A stretch of DNA of 51,134 bases from an uncultured Bacteroidales bacterium (GCA_937901225.1 CALCGX010000002.1:1-51134); one strand, 5' to 3'; counted from the stretch's first letter, positions 1 through 8,382 are shown. Program-made: numbers and translations. The notes: generated from the letters alone by a model not told the origin.

Positions 1-271
1 GTATGGCTACAGGGTAGTGCCGTACAGGGTAGGCACGACCGCCTAATGTATGATGTATTAGCAAAAAGGCTGTTTATTAAGATTTTCCTCTGTGTTTCTT
101 CTCTTGTACCTCTCGGACTAAATACCAAGGACGAACCAAGGATGAACCTAAGAACCCCAAAAGTAAAAAAGTGCCTTTTTATTAAGATTAGGCTTCCTAA
201 AAAAAGTTTCCACCAATCCTAAAAAGGTTAACTGCCTTCCTAAAAAAGTTGACTAAAAAAACGCTCTTCTC
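1..271. other. non-coding stretch at left edge
   Basis: No convincing gene is seen. The DNA contains loose direct repeats (a 'tacagggtag'-like unit twice near 5-35, 'aaccaagga' units near 125-145, and several 'cctaaaaaag' units near 195-250). Similar degenerate short repeats occur in other spacers of this window. The region may be the tail of the spacer behind a gene that lies to the left of the window. Confidence 0.5.
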
Positions 272-302
272 TTGCTCAATCCAAAATAATTCACTACCTT
301 TG
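272..302 (+). promoter_or_regulatory. Bacteroidetes-type promoter of the leader RNA / LRR gene
   Basis: TTG at 272-274 and TACCTTTG at 295-302 are separated by exactly 20 nt, matching the -33/-7 consensus of the Bacteroidetes primary sigma factor. Transcription would begin around 307-310, just before the structured RNA. The nearest coding start is more than 300 nt downstream, so the transcript has a long leader or a separate small RNA. Confidence 0.8.
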
Positions 303-307
303 CAGTC

Positions 308-605
308 GCAAACTAAAGTTTGTAGACATAATTAAAAAGCGTTTATTAGCGCTCGTTTTGGTGTAACGAAATCTGGTAAATTTCACAATCGCCCAAAACA
401 AGAAGGCAATAAACGCCCTTTGGGATATGTATATCCTACCGCAGAGCATCCTTCGGGATGGCTCTGTTTGGTAGCATTCATATTCGGCGTGGGCGTTGCT
501 TGCTTATTCTTGCGAAAGGGTTTACCAGAACCTCGTTACAGAGAATAAGCAACGGTAAGGTTCCACGCTTTTATTAGAGAAAACGGACATATGGAACCAA
601 TGTCC
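308..605 (+). ncRNA. unidentified structured leader RNA upstream of the LRR gene
   Basis: The stretch between promoter and start codon folds into collinear helices visible by eye. H1 is 309-314/317-322. H2 is a nested arm 339-347/408-416, 355-361/393-399, 368-372/380-384. H3 is 423-428/431-436. H4 is 437-440/470-473, 442-447/461-466 and 448-451/456-459, closed by a C(UUCG)G tetraloop. H5 is 487-492/563-568 enclosing an 11-bp perfect helix 500-510/542-552 with an inner 518-522/529-533 arm. H6 is 585-590/600-605, 15 nt before the ATG. A 7-nt complement between the H2 loop side (363-369) and the H5 apical strand (533-539) could form a pseudoknot. The stretch 335-341 can also pair with 566-572, which would compete with H2. 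I recognise no Rfam family. It may be a cis-acting leader or an independent sRNA; no U-tract terminator is seen before the gene. Confidence 0.7.
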
Positions 606-620
606 CTAATATAAATACTA

Positions 621-2972
621 ATGAAAAATTTAACTCACTTGAGCAAACTCTTTTTTGCTTTAACCCTCGCCTTTGGAATCAATGTATTCGTATCTGCTTA
701 CGATTTTAAGGCTGGAGATTTGTGTTATTCTATTCTTAATTATGAGGAGGTAGCAGTAGTTGGAGAAAATTATGCACCAGCATACGACTATCTTCCAAGT
801 ACTCTGGAAATTCCCAGTCAAGTTGTTCATTCGGGCAATACATACACAGTAACAGAGATCGGAAATTATGCATTTCAAGCATGCGAAATGTTGGAGGCTG
901 TTATTATTCCTAACACAATCAAAAAGATAGGAATTTATGTCTTCACGGGCTGCACAAAACTCATTAATATCTCCTTCCCAGAAAGCTTGGAAGATGTTAT
1001 GGGAGGAGCGCTATACGAGTGTGCATGGTATAATAATCAACCAGATGGATGTGTTTATATAGGTAACTTGTTGTATCGCTACAAAGGTATAGCTCCTATG
1101 GGAACAATAGAGGTGAGAGATGGAACTAAAGCCATTTTGGACTTTGCATTCACTCAACAATCCAATATCCAATCTGTGGTATTACCCAATAGTGTGACCT
1201 CAGTGCATCTTCAAGCATTCGCAGATTGTCCTAATCTGGAAACTGTTGTTTTGCCCAATTCGCTATCTGTGATAGACGATGAGGCTTTTGCAAATTGTGT
1301 AAAATTAACCAGTATCAATTTCCCGAAAACATTATCAATAATAGGGAGAAGTGCATTTAGTGGTTGTAGTAACCTGTCACAAATACAATGGCCTCAACAA
1401 CTAACTAATATTGGTGCAAGTGCTTTTTATGAGTGTACTCAATTAGATAATGTAGAGGCAATACCTGCAAGTATTCAAAAGATAGGTGCTAATGCATTCT
1501 ATAATACTGCATGGGAAAACCGTCAGCCTGCAGGATATTTGTATATTCATAATATATTCTATGCTTACACGGGCGAATTAACTGAAAATTTACATATAAA
1601 CATTAAACATGGAACAACCTACATATCGGGTGGTGCGGTATCTCATTGTTGGCTTACAAATGGGCGTTATCGAGAAAATGTTGTTACAAAACTTACTATT
1701 CCTACTACTGTTAAAGAAATAGAAGATAATACATTTGCGGGTTGTAATAAACTTGACACCATACTTTGCGCAGCTGATAGGGTGCCCGTTATAGGAGAAA
1801 ACACTTTTAGTACAAAAACCTATGCGAACTCTAAATTACTAGTATTTGACTATTTGTTGACATACTATCAGTACGGAGATTTTTGGAGTAACTTTGTGAA
1901 CATTCAGCCTATTACAGATTATTCTTCGTTTAATCCAAAAACATTTACGAGCGATGGATTCTATTATAATATCATCAATGATACGATAGCACCTTTTGAA
2001 GTCGAAATTACATACACATGGGGAGCGGGAGCATCGTTTAATACTAGAAATTATACAGACCTCACCACTTTACATGTTCCATCTACAGTGGAATATCAAG
2101 ATATAGTATATGATGTAACTCGTATTGGAAAGAATGCTTTTTGTGGTGCTCAAAAATTGCAACAAGTGACAATGAGCGAAAACATCAAAACGATTGATAG
2201 ATTTGCTTTTGTAAATTGCTCACAATTGACGGAAGTACAAATAGGTGAGAACGTGGATTCTATTTTACTGGATGCTTTTAGCTTTGGCAAATTGCAGCAA
2301 TTAACTATTCCAAAGAATGTTAAGTATATTGCGCCACTCATTGTACGCAACAATCCAATAACATCCATTAACGTACATCCTGAGAATACACATTACACTT
2401 CAATTGATGGGGTGTTGTTCAACAAAAAAGAGAATGTGCTCCATACATTCCCTGCAGCGTACGCCACAGAATATACAATACCAGAATCGGTTGATACGAT
2501 AGGAAATTGTGCTTTCGCTAGCACATCAATAAAGTCTGTAATATTTCCCAAAAATCTAGTTTATATAGCAAATGAGGCATTTATTGGTACAAATTTAACA
2601 GAACTGATTTTGCCCGCTTCGTTACAATCAATAGGAATGTATGCCTTTGATATGTGTAGTAGCCTCACAAAGGTGACTTGTTGTGCTACCACTCCTCCCA
2701 TTATGAGTGATGGAGAGTCTGAATACAAATATCATGTATTCTTGCGAGTGCCTGTTTCCGATATCCCTCTCTATGTACCAGCGGAGTCTGTAGATGCATA
2801 CGAAGAGGCTAATCAGTGGAAAGAGTTTGGTCAAATTTTACCAATTGAAAACACAAGTGTAAATCAGGTAGAACAACCGTCTGTAGAACAAGCAAAGAAA
2901 ATTCTCCGCAACGGTCAACTCCTTATCCTCCGTGACGGAAAGATTTACAATGTTATAGGACAAGAATTATAG
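621..2972 (+). CDS. secreted BspA-like leucine-rich repeat protein
   Basis: A 783-residue surface protein. Residues 1-26 form a signal peptide (basic MKN start, hydrophobic core, Ala-rich end). Most of the chain is made of LRR_5/TpLRR-type repeats of about 23 residues, with the pattern I-x2-yAF-x2-C-x-x-L-x2-V-x-I/L-P-x-x-L, seen in blocks near residues 70-310 and 490-690. Two intervening segments ('PxGYLYIHNIFYAY'-like) mark a duplicated non-LRR insertion. The last 35 residues (…NGQLLILRDGKIYNVIGQEL) match the short C-terminal tail common on Bacteroidales secreted giant proteins and probably direct type IX secretion. The BspA family is linked to adhesion to host proteins or other bacteria; that role here is inferred from family only. 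It is monocistronic, with a structured RNA upstream and a hairpin downstream. Confidence 0.88.
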   Translation: MKNLTHLSKLFFALTLAFGINVFVSAYDFKAGDLCYSILNYEEVAVVGENYAPAYDYLPSTLEIPSQVVHSGNTYTVTEIGNYAFQACEMLEAVIIPNTIKKIGIYVFTGCTKLINISFPESLEDVMGGALYECAWYNNQPDGCVYIGNLLYRYKGIAPMGTIEVRDGTKAILDFAFTQQSNIQSVVLPNSVTSVHLQAFADCPNLETVVLPNSLSVIDDEAFANCVKLTSINFPKTLSIIGRSAFSGCSNLSQIQWPQQLTNIGASAFYECTQLDNVEAIPASIQKIGANAFYNTAWENRQPAGYLYIHNIFYAYTGELTENLHINIKHGTTYISGGAVSHCWLTNGRYRENVVTKLTIPTTVKEIEDNTFAGCNKLDTILCAADRVPVIGENTFSTKTYANSKLLVFDYLLTYYQYGDFWSNFVNIQPITDYSSFNPKTFTSDGFYYNIINDTIAPFEVEITYTWGAGASFNTRNYTDLTTLHVPSTVEYQDIVYDVTRIGKNAFCGAQKLQQVTMSENIKTIDRFAFVNCSQLTEVQIGENVDSILLDAFSFGKLQQLTIPKNVKYIAPLIVRNNPITSINVHPENTHYTSIDGVLFNKKENVLHTFPAAYATEYTIPESVDTIGNCAFASTSIKSVIFPKNLVYIANEAFIGTNLTELILPASLQSIGMYAFDMCSSLTKVTCCATTPPIMSDGESEYKYHVFLRVPVSDIPLYVPAESVDAYEEANQWKEFGQILPIENTSVNQVEQPSVEQAKKILRNGQLLILRDGKIYNVIGQEL

Positions 2973-3044
2973 TTTGTGTTTAGTGGACGCTTCGCTACTG
3001 TTTAGCGTTTAATGAATGGTGCATAGCGACTACTGTTTTAGAGG

Positions 3045-3070
3045 ACACGTGCGGGCAAGCCCGCACGTGT
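3045..3070 (+). terminator. hairpin after the LRR gene
   Basis: A perfect 11-bp inverted repeat (3045-3055/3060-3070) with a CAAG loop lies about 70 nt after the LRR stop codon. No long T-run follows, so it could work as a weak or bidirectional terminator between the convergent LRR gene and the GNAT gene. A second small hairpin (3119-3124/3130-3135) follows. Confidence 0.5.
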
Positions 3071-3173
3071 TGTTGTAAATGCTCTGAAATCAAACAGCCA
3101 CAGAAGTGCCACCGAAAGCCCATAGATATCCTATGGTGCTCGCCTAATTCGTAGGACACTTAGATCCCAATAT

Positions 3174-3686
3174 TTAGTCTTGTGATTTTTGCCAAAGGAT
3201 GGCATCGCCTTCGAGGGTCCAGTTGGCGAGAGGGGAAGAGGGTGTAAAGCCCATCTGCTCATAGATATGCGAACAAGCGGTATTATGCACGCTAATAATC
3301 GCATAGACCATACGAAGATGTAAGAAACCAAAAGCATAATCCAACAATAGTTGAACCGCTTGCTTCCCTACCCCTTTGCCACGCGCTTCTGGAGCGATAT
3401 ACATGCCTATTGCCGCTTTGCGGTTGCGTGCATCAAAGTCAAAGAGATCGATGCAGCCCACTACCTTAGTTGAGAGTTGAGAGTTGAAAGTTGAAAGTTG
3501 AGATTCTTCAATGATCAAGCGCAATTGTCCATCGCGATAGATGTCGCCAGTCGTGTTCTCAATGTATTGGTGTAGGTCATGACGAGATAGCGGATTATGT
3601 GTATCCGAATCTGCCCACATCGTGGCATCATTCTCCCATTGATACAGGAATGGAAGATCTGATGGTTCTATTTTACGCAGTCTCAT
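3174..3686 (-). CDS. GNAT family N-acetyltransferase
   Basis: A 170-residue acetyltransferase of the RimJ/RimL/SpeG-like GNAT type. The acetyl-CoA loop is visible as Q/RxxGxG/A in 'ARGKGVGKQAV' (about residues 102-112), after the β4 strand 'IGMYIAPEA'. The C-terminal 'HNTACSHIYEQMGF' is the usual GNAT β6-α4 region. The substrate cannot be told from sequence (protein N-terminus, polyamine or small amine). It is the last gene of the relA-recR minus-strand cluster, 136 nt after the HAD gene. Residues of about 60-73 (SQLSTFNSQLST) are encoded by five 7-bp tandem repeats, an apparent in-frame expansion between the β2 and β3 strands. Confidence 0.85.
   Translation of the reverse strand: MRLRKIEPSDLPFLYQWENDATMWADSDTHNPLSRHDLHQYIENTTGDIYRDGQLRLIIEESQLSTFNSQLSTKVVGCIDLFDFDARNRKAAIGMYIAPEARGKGVGKQAVQLLLDYAFGFLHLRMVYAIISVHNTACSHIYEQMGFTPSSPLANWTLEGDAILWQKSQD
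3468..3502. repeat. five heptamer repeats inside the GNAT gene
   Basis: Five consecutive 7-bp units of the AGTTGAG/AGTTGAA type, with no gaps, lie in the coding sequence of the acetyltransferase and encode a SQLST-type peptide. The same heptamer family is found in intergenic spacers (for example 9463-9476 and 13314-13348). Confidence 0.9.
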
Positions 3687-3822
3687 TTGGTAGAATATCT
3701 CCTTGCGCTTACGCGCAGAAATCTAAATCAATCTTATTTTCAACGACTATGATTTTATTACCACCGCTCCTTCGCACGCTCGTCGCTGAATCTTATACAA
3801 ATGATAAACTATTCTTTTATAG

Positions 3823-4242
3823 TTATCCAAATAGACCAAAGAGTCCTTTTTTGCGTTGAGGTTCTTCTGCAGGCATACCAGTTGGAGCAGGTTTGAAGTG
3901 ATTGCCCGTATGAATCATTTGGTAAATCACACCCCAATCAGGAATACCACCCAAGTTACGATCATCGATAAATAGATCGGCTTCTAACTTGCGAGCACGC
4001 ACAATATCTGCTGTCTCCTCAGGGAAATTAGAATTCACTGCATAGAATTCCAAACCACGAGATGCACAATAGTCAATCGCTTCTTGTAGAAGTTCACCCT
4101 CACGACATGTCCAGAGGATGAGTTGATGGTGATCTTCTTGTTGAAGTTTTTTGAGTGTATCAATCGCAAATGGTATTGGTTTACCTATAGCGGGGTATGC
4201 GTGAGTGACGATAGTGCCGTCAAAGTCAATAGCTATTGTCAT
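3823..4242 (-). CDS. HAD-superfamily hydrolase, BT0820-like
   Basis: A 139-residue small HAD protein. Motif I is 'IAIDFDGTIV' at residues 3-12; motif II is the Thr of 'LILWTCREGE'; motif IV is 'LFIDDRN' near residues 91-97. It has no large cap domain, like the Bacteroides thetaiotaomicron BT0820 group of structurally known, functionally vague phosphatases. Conserved Asp residues suggest a working Mg-dependent phosphatase. The tail (QRKKGLFGLFG) is an unusual basic/hydrophobic end. It follows the small membrane protein by 29 nt in the same direction, so co-transcription with recR is likely. The substrate is unknown. Confidence 0.85.
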   Translation of the reverse strand: MTIAIDFDGTIVTHAYPAIGKPIPFAIDTLKKLQQEDHHQLILWTCREGELLQEAIDYCASRGLEFYAVNSNFPEETADIVRARKLEADLFIDDRNLGGIPDWGVIYQMIHTGNHFKPAPTGMPAEEPQRKKGLFGLFG

Positions 4243-4271
4243 AGAGTTTTGTGAATGATTATTATTTTAGT

Positions 4272-4736
4272 TTAGTATTGTTCTTGATTAGGGTCTTTGG
4301 GTTGGAGTTCGGCTTGAAGTTTAGCTTCTGATGGTTTAGTAAAATACCAACCAATAGCCGATACGGCTGTAATCCACAGCATAGATTGGTATGCACCCAT
4401 AAGGTAGAAAGCTGCAATTCCGAAGATCATCGTATTGCTAACCAACAAGATACGCCATGTTGCCGCTTTCTTGTAGCCGGCCATTTTTTGTTTCTCATCG
4501 GTAAGTTCTGCTAACTTGGTGCATTGGCGTTTGCAGAGATACAAACCCGTAGGGATAGTCAGCAATGCGTCAAAGATTACTACATATTGCAATACCTGTC
4601 CAAGTCTAGACATTGGATCGATGGGCTGCACTAAATCTTTCATAATCAGGAAATAAGCTAATGTTCCTGCGATAAGGGTTAGAATCAATGCACCATAGTA
4701 GTACAGATTAAGGGATTTGATGATGTTCTTTTCCAT
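4272..4736 (-). CDS. small integral membrane protein, unknown function
   Basis: A 154-residue protein with about four predicted membrane spans: residues 12-31, 48-68, 93-112 and 113-132. It has a short cytoplasmic loop rich in Lys/Glu (about 72-90) and a hydrophilic C-terminus. No catalytic motif is seen and I do not recognise the family. Its ATG shares one base with the stop codon of recR (4736), an arrangement typical of translational coupling, so its expression is tied to recR. Confidence 0.7.
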   Translation of the reverse strand: MEKNIIKSLNLYYYGALILTLIAGTLAYFLIMKDLVQPIDPMSRLGQVLQYVVIFDALLTIPTGLYLCKRQCTKLAELTDEKQKMAGYKKAATWRILLVSNTMIFGIAAFYLMGAYQSMLWITAVSAIGWYFTKPSEAKLQAELQPKDPNQEQY

Positions 4737-5398
4737 TATAATTTAAATTCTATGCGGTTGACGATGGAGCGCCCAAGGGTAATCTCATCGGTATATTCAA
4801 GTTCATTTCCAATAGCGACTCCTCGTGCTATTTGGGAAATTTTGAGGCTATTAGGCGATGAGGTGATGAGGCTATCAGGCAATGAGGCATTGTCACCCTT
4901 GTTGAGGTTTTGCAGGCGGCGGTAGATATAGAAGTTAGTCGTATCGCCTTCCATGGTGGTAGGAAGAGCGAGGATAACTTCATGGATATCATCGCTTTCT
5001 ACGCGTTTTATTAGTGAGTCGATCTCAATGTCAGAAGGTCCAACTCCGTCCATAGGGGAGATGATACCTCCCAAGACATGGTAGAGACCATTGTACTGCC
5101 CTGTATTCTCAATTGACATCACATCTTGGACATTCTCCACTACGCATACCGTATGTTTGTCACGCGAGTGCGACTGGCAAATAGGACATACTTCTTGGTC
5201 TGAGATAGTATGGCAAACACGGCAGTATTTCACCTCTTGTTTGAGGCGGGTGATGGCACCCGTAAACGCTTCTACATCCTTATTAGGTTGGCGAAGCAAA
5301 TGCAAGACCAAGCGCAATGCTGTTTTGCGTCCAATGCCTGGCAATGAAGCCACTTGGTCCACTGCATCACTCAATAATATGGATGGATAGTTGTTCAT
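4736..5398 (-). CDS. recR: recombination mediator RecR
   Basis: RecR works with RecO and RecF to load RecA on gapped DNA. The start is set at the ATG at 5398 (MNNYPSILLSDAVDQ…), because the family begins just before the helix-hairpin-helix segment 'LPGIGRKTALRLVLHLL' (about residues 19-35). A longer in-frame reading from 5470 would overlap relA. The four-Cys zinc motif (CRVCH…CPIC, near residues 57-72) and a Toprim domain follow; the C-terminus 'GNELEYTDEITLGRSI' is canonical. An insertion of roughly 18 residues between the Toprim strand and this motif is encoded by an 8-bp tandem repeat (4844-4889). It begins 1 nt after the relA stop and overlaps the next start by one base. Confidence 0.93.
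   Translation of the reverse strand: MNNYPSILLSDAVDQVASLPGIGRKTALRLVLHLLRQPNKDVEAFTGAITRLKQEVKYCRVCHTISDQEVCPICQSHSRDKHTVCVVENVQDVMSIENTGQYNGLYHVLGGIISPMDGVGPSDIEIDSLIKRVESDDIHEVILALPTTMEGDTTNFYIYRRLQNLNKGDNASLPDSLITSSPNSLKISQIARGVAIGNELEYTDEITLGRSIVNRIEFKL
4844..4889. repeat. octamer tandem repeat inside recR
   Basis: Nearly six 8-bp units of GAGGCTAT/TAGGCGAT/GAGGTGAT type, read continuously, encode the Ser/Pro/Leu-rich insert of RecR. The same octamers occur inside purL at 36362-36400. Confidence 0.88.
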
Positions 5399-5399
5399 T

Positions 5400-6848
5400 T
5401 TACTCTTTCTTTTTTGCCCAGCGGGCTGGGAGCATGCGATAGGGATATTTCTCGCGCATGTTATCGGCATTGGGGCAATCGAATCGATGGATACGAATAC
5501 CTTTCATAATGCTGATAAATGCAAAGATTGGGTCACCTGGTTGTGGATTACAACATGTCGCCAAATTATACTCCACGCTCTTGACATTGATATCCACCTC
5601 TAAGGCTAGTGCCTCTTGTGGGTCTTTAGGCACATATGGTGTACTCTCGCGTAGGTCATGGCGTGGCTCATCCATCATTAGGAAAACTTCCTTAATGCGC
5701 AACAAGTCCTCTTTGCCGAGAGCGATGGATTGATATAAGTCGGTGGTTATCTTGTAACCTAATTTAAGAGCTAAACGAGAAATATCTCCTTCTGTGTAAT
5801 CCAATTTCCAGTTCTTGAAACGGCGTTCGAGCAATTCCCTTCCCTCGGCAGCATTACGGTACTCTACCTCTTTGAGGGCTTGGCGAATTTTGTTCTTGGC
5901 CTTACTAGTTACTACGACGTTAAGCCAATCGGCAGTAGGTTTTTGGTTAGGAGCAGTTATAATCTCCACCTGATCACCATTCTGGAGTTTCTGACGGATA
6001 CTCACATTTTGGTTGCGGATGCGTCCACCTACACATTTACACCCTACATCGCTATGAATGGAGAATGCAAAATCCAACACAGTTGCACCTGCTTGTAGGC
6101 GTTTGAGATCGCCTGTCGGGGTGAAAACATAGACACTTTGGGTGTCCGTGTTAAGGCGATTGCCATCCACGCCTTTGTATGACCAGTGAGCTGCTACACC
6201 TTTCTCTGCCACTTCGTCCATACGGCGAGTACGAATTTGTACCTCTACCCATTTCTCTTCTGGACCTAATACGGTGGTATGGAGACTCTCGTAGCCATTC
6301 TCTTTGGGTACGCTGAGCCAGTCGCGAAGGCGCTTTGGGTTGGGGCGGTACATATCTGTAATAAGGGAATAGACCTGCCAACAGTCGAGTTTCTCGCGGT
6401 CAAGCGGCGACTCGAGGATTATACGGATAGCAAAAAGGTCGTATATACAATCCACATCGCAATGTTGCGCTTGCATCTTGTTGTAGATGCTATGGATGGA
6501 TTTTGGGCGACCTTTGATAGTAAATGTAAAGCCATGTGCCTTGAGTTTTTGCTCAAGTGGCGTAATGAAAGCAGTAATATACGCATCGCGTTGTGCTTTT
6601 TTCTCATTGAGCGCGTGCGCGATGTACTTATAAGTCTTGTAGTCCAAGAACTTAAGCGATAGATCCTCCATCTCAGTCTTGATTGCATATAAGCCCAAGC
6701 GATGTGCTAGAGGCGCATGAAGTTCTTTAGTTTCGCGCGCGACATGGCGACGACGATCCGAATCGCCATCTTTGTCGAGTATGCGAAGCAATTCCAACCG
6801 TTCGGTTAGAATGTCATAGAGAACTTTATTACTATCTTCCGCAGCCAT
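5400..6848 (-). CDS. RelA/SpoT homologue lacking HD and ACT domains
   Basis: A 482-residue (p)ppGpp synthetase-like protein. The RelA_SpoT synthetase domain is complete: 'GRPKSIHSIYNKM' near residue 112, 'YDLFAIRI', 'NGYESLHTTVLG' and 'EVQIRT…AEKGVAAHW' (to about residue 225). A TGS domain follows (about 243-305), then the helical region and the conserved Cys segment 'LATCCNPQPGDP' to 'MLPARW' at the end. Full-length homologues are about 730-760 residues. Here the N-terminal HD hydrolase core is absent (only the helix joining it to the synthetase remains) and the chain stops where the ACT domain should start. A good promoter lies 31 nt upstream of the ATG, so this is not an obvious recent truncation. 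It should make, not degrade, alarmone. It heads the relA-recR cluster. Confidence 0.85.
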   Translation of the reverse strand: MAAEDSNKVLYDILTERLELLRILDKDGDSDRRRHVARETKELHAPLAHRLGLYAIKTEMEDLSLKFLDYKTYKYIAHALNEKKAQRDAYITAFITPLEQKLKAHGFTFTIKGRPKSIHSIYNKMQAQHCDVDCIYDLFAIRIILESPLDREKLDCWQVYSLITDMYRPNPKRLRDWLSVPKENGYESLHTTVLGPEEKWVEVQIRTRRMDEVAEKGVAAHWSYKGVDGNRLNTDTQSVYVFTPTGDLKRLQAGATVLDFAFSIHSDVGCKCVGGRIRNQNVSIRQKLQNGDQVEIITAPNQKPTADWLNVVVTSKAKNKIRQALKEVEYRNAAEGRELLERRFKNWKLDYTEGDISRLALKLGYKITTDLYQSIALGKEDLLRIKEVFLMMDEPRHDLRESTPYVPKDPQEALALEVDINVKSVEYNLATCCNPQPGDPIFAFISIMKGIRIHRFDCPNADNMREKYPYRMLPARWAKKKE

Positions 6849-6878
6849 TGTAATTTATAAAATTACTCTTTTCGGCTG

Positions 6879-6926
6879 CAAAGTTACAAAAAAATTTGCA
6901 TATATGAAAAAGAATTAGTAATTTTG
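6879..6926. promoter_or_regulatory. divergent promoter pair between relA-like gene and 7002 gene
   Basis: Rightward: TTG at 6896-6898, 20 nt, TAATTTTG at 6919-6926. Leftward: TAACTTTG on the minus strand at 6886-6879, with TTT at 6909-6907 at the same 20-nt spacing. Both upstream boxes belong to one near-palindrome (6896-6909, centred on CATATATG), so the two promoters share their -33 region and may compete. Confidence 0.75.
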
Positions 6927-7001
6927 CAGCGAATTTGTGGGAAAAGGGACTATTTTCTCATAGAATAGCAAAAATAGAATAAATTTAATAAATCAAAGAA
7001 T

Positions 7002-7760
7002 ATGAAAATCGTTATTCGTGTATTGTTGGGTGTTGCCGTAGTGTTTATGGCATTCATCTGCGTGAAGAGTGTTGTAACTCCTATTCAATTTGAAGAGGCA
7101 CGTGTACAACGCGAAGTAAAAGTCATTAACAATCTTGTAAGTTTGCGTACCGCTGAGGCTCAATTCCGTTTGGATAAAGGCTACTTTACTGCAGACTTGG
7201 ATTCGTTGGTAGATTATTTGAAGGTTACTCCAAAGAAAGAGGTTTACAAAGTAGGTTCTTTGACAGAGAAACAATTGGAGGATGGTATGACCGAGAACAA
7301 GGCAGCTAAGATCTTGGAGCGTGCTCGCTTGAAAGCACAACGTAAGATGAAATTCCAAGGTGCTGATAGCTTGAACTTGTTGTACAACTATATTTGGGAG
7401 AATGACCGCGAGGTTAAAGCTGAGGGTCTTCAAGGTTTCCGTCGTGATACTATCTTGACCAACATGATTCAATCATTGTACAAAGGACAATATACAGAAG
7501 AGACAATTGGTGAGATCGTTTATATCCCATATACTGATAATGTGAAGTTTGAGGTAGAGACCAACAACGAGTACACTACTTCACAAGGTATCAAGGTGCC
7601 TATCTTTGAGATTCGTGCTCACTACAACACTTACCTCCACGACCTCAACAACCAAGAGCGTGTAAACCTCATTGACAAAGAGGAGAAATTGGATCACTAT
7701 CCAGGTCTGAAGGTTGGTTCGGTGGATGCACCTAACAACAACGCAGGTAACTGGGAGTAA
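7002..7760 (+). CDS. membrane-anchored protein of unknown function
   Basis: A 252-residue protein with a single N-terminal hydrophobic segment (residues 5-25) that could be an uncleaved anchor; there is no lipobox. The following 'LVSLRTAEAQFRLDKGYFTADLDSLVDYLK' region (residues 46-75) resembles the helix-plus-loop seen after the anchor of pseudopilin-like proteins, but no processing site is evident. The rest is acidic/basic and soluble, probably periplasmic. It appears to be a Bacteroidetes-conserved protein. The stop is 4 nt before rsmD, so the two are co-transcribed from the divergent promoter at 6896-6926. No function can be assigned. Confidence 0.75.
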   Translation: MKIVIRVLLGVAVVFMAFICVKSVVTPIQFEEARVQREVKVINNLVSLRTAEAQFRLDKGYFTADLDSLVDYLKVTPKKEVYKVGSLTEKQLEDGMTENKAAKILERARLKAQRKMKFQGADSLNLLYNYIWENDREVKAEGLQGFRRDTILTNMIQSLYKGQYTEETIGEIVYIPYTDNVKFEVETNNEYTTSQGIKVPIFEIRAHYNTYLHDLNNQERVNLIDKEEKLDHYPGLKVGSVDAPNNNAGNWE

Positions 7761-7764
7761 TTGA

Positions 7765-8295
7765 ATGAGAATTATTTCAGGAACATTTAGGGGGCGTCGA
7801 TTGATGCCCCCTAAAAATATCACAGCACGACCAACGACGGATTTTGCAAAGGAGAGTCTATTTAACCTCCTTGCGAATCGTATGGATTTTGAGGGCGTTG
7901 ATATGCTGGATTTGTTTGCTGGTACTGGCGGTATTGGTTTGGAGTTTGTATCGCGTGGCGCACGAGAGGTGACTGCTGTGGAGATGGCACACACGCAACA
8001 GAACTTTATCATATCATGCTGCAAGCAGTTGGGCGTGAGAAATTTGCATTTGATTCGCGGTGATGTGTTTAAATTTCTGAAAGCATGCCATGTGCAATAT
8101 GATTTTATCTATGCAGACCCTCCATATGATTTGGAACAATTGCCTACATTGCCCGATCTGATATTTGAACAGGGGGTATTGAAAGAGGGTGGATATTTTG
8201 TATTGGAACATTCGAAACACAACGATTTTTACAACCATCCACACTTTGTAGAGCAACGCAGTTATGGCAGTGTGCACTTTAGTTTCTTTCAATAG
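7765..8295 (+). CDS. rsmD: 16S rRNA (guanine966-N2)-methyltransferase RsmD
   Basis: A 176-residue Rossmann-fold methyltransferase. It starts with the family signature 'MRIISGTFRGRRL', then 'RPTTDFAKESLFNLL', the SAM-binding motif 'LDLFAGTGGIGLEFVSRGA' (about residues 48-66) and the catalytic 'YADPPY' (about 116-121), which marks N-methylation of guanine. It methylates G966 of 16S rRNA in the assembling 30S subunit. The length is normal. It follows the membrane-anchored gene by 4 nt and is closed by a hairpin facing galE. Confidence 0.93.
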   Translation: MRIISGTFRGRRLMPPKNITARPTTDFAKESLFNLLANRMDFEGVDMLDLFAGTGGIGLEFVSRGAREVTAVEMAHTQQNFIISCCKQLGVRNLHLIRGDVFKFLKACHVQYDFIYADPPYDLEQLPTLPDLIFEQGVLKEGGYFVLEHSKHNDFYNHPHFVEQRSYGSVHFSFFQ

Positions 8296-8382
8296 GGAAA
8301 ATACTACGTACCATCAAGGAAAGTATTAGATGGTTATTGAGTGGTAATGAAATGGTATCGAGAAATATAGCGGAAAATAATA

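Noticed and set aside
336..545. Open reading frame of about 69 codons through the leader RNA, with a hydrophobic stretch
   Set aside because: It has no ATG and no plausible start, and the same bases form many nested helices; an open frame of this length can arise by chance.
5399..5470. Longer RecR starting at 5470
   Set aside because: It would overlap relA by 71 bases and adds a stretch not found before the RecR helix-hairpin-helix; the ATG at 5398 fits the family.
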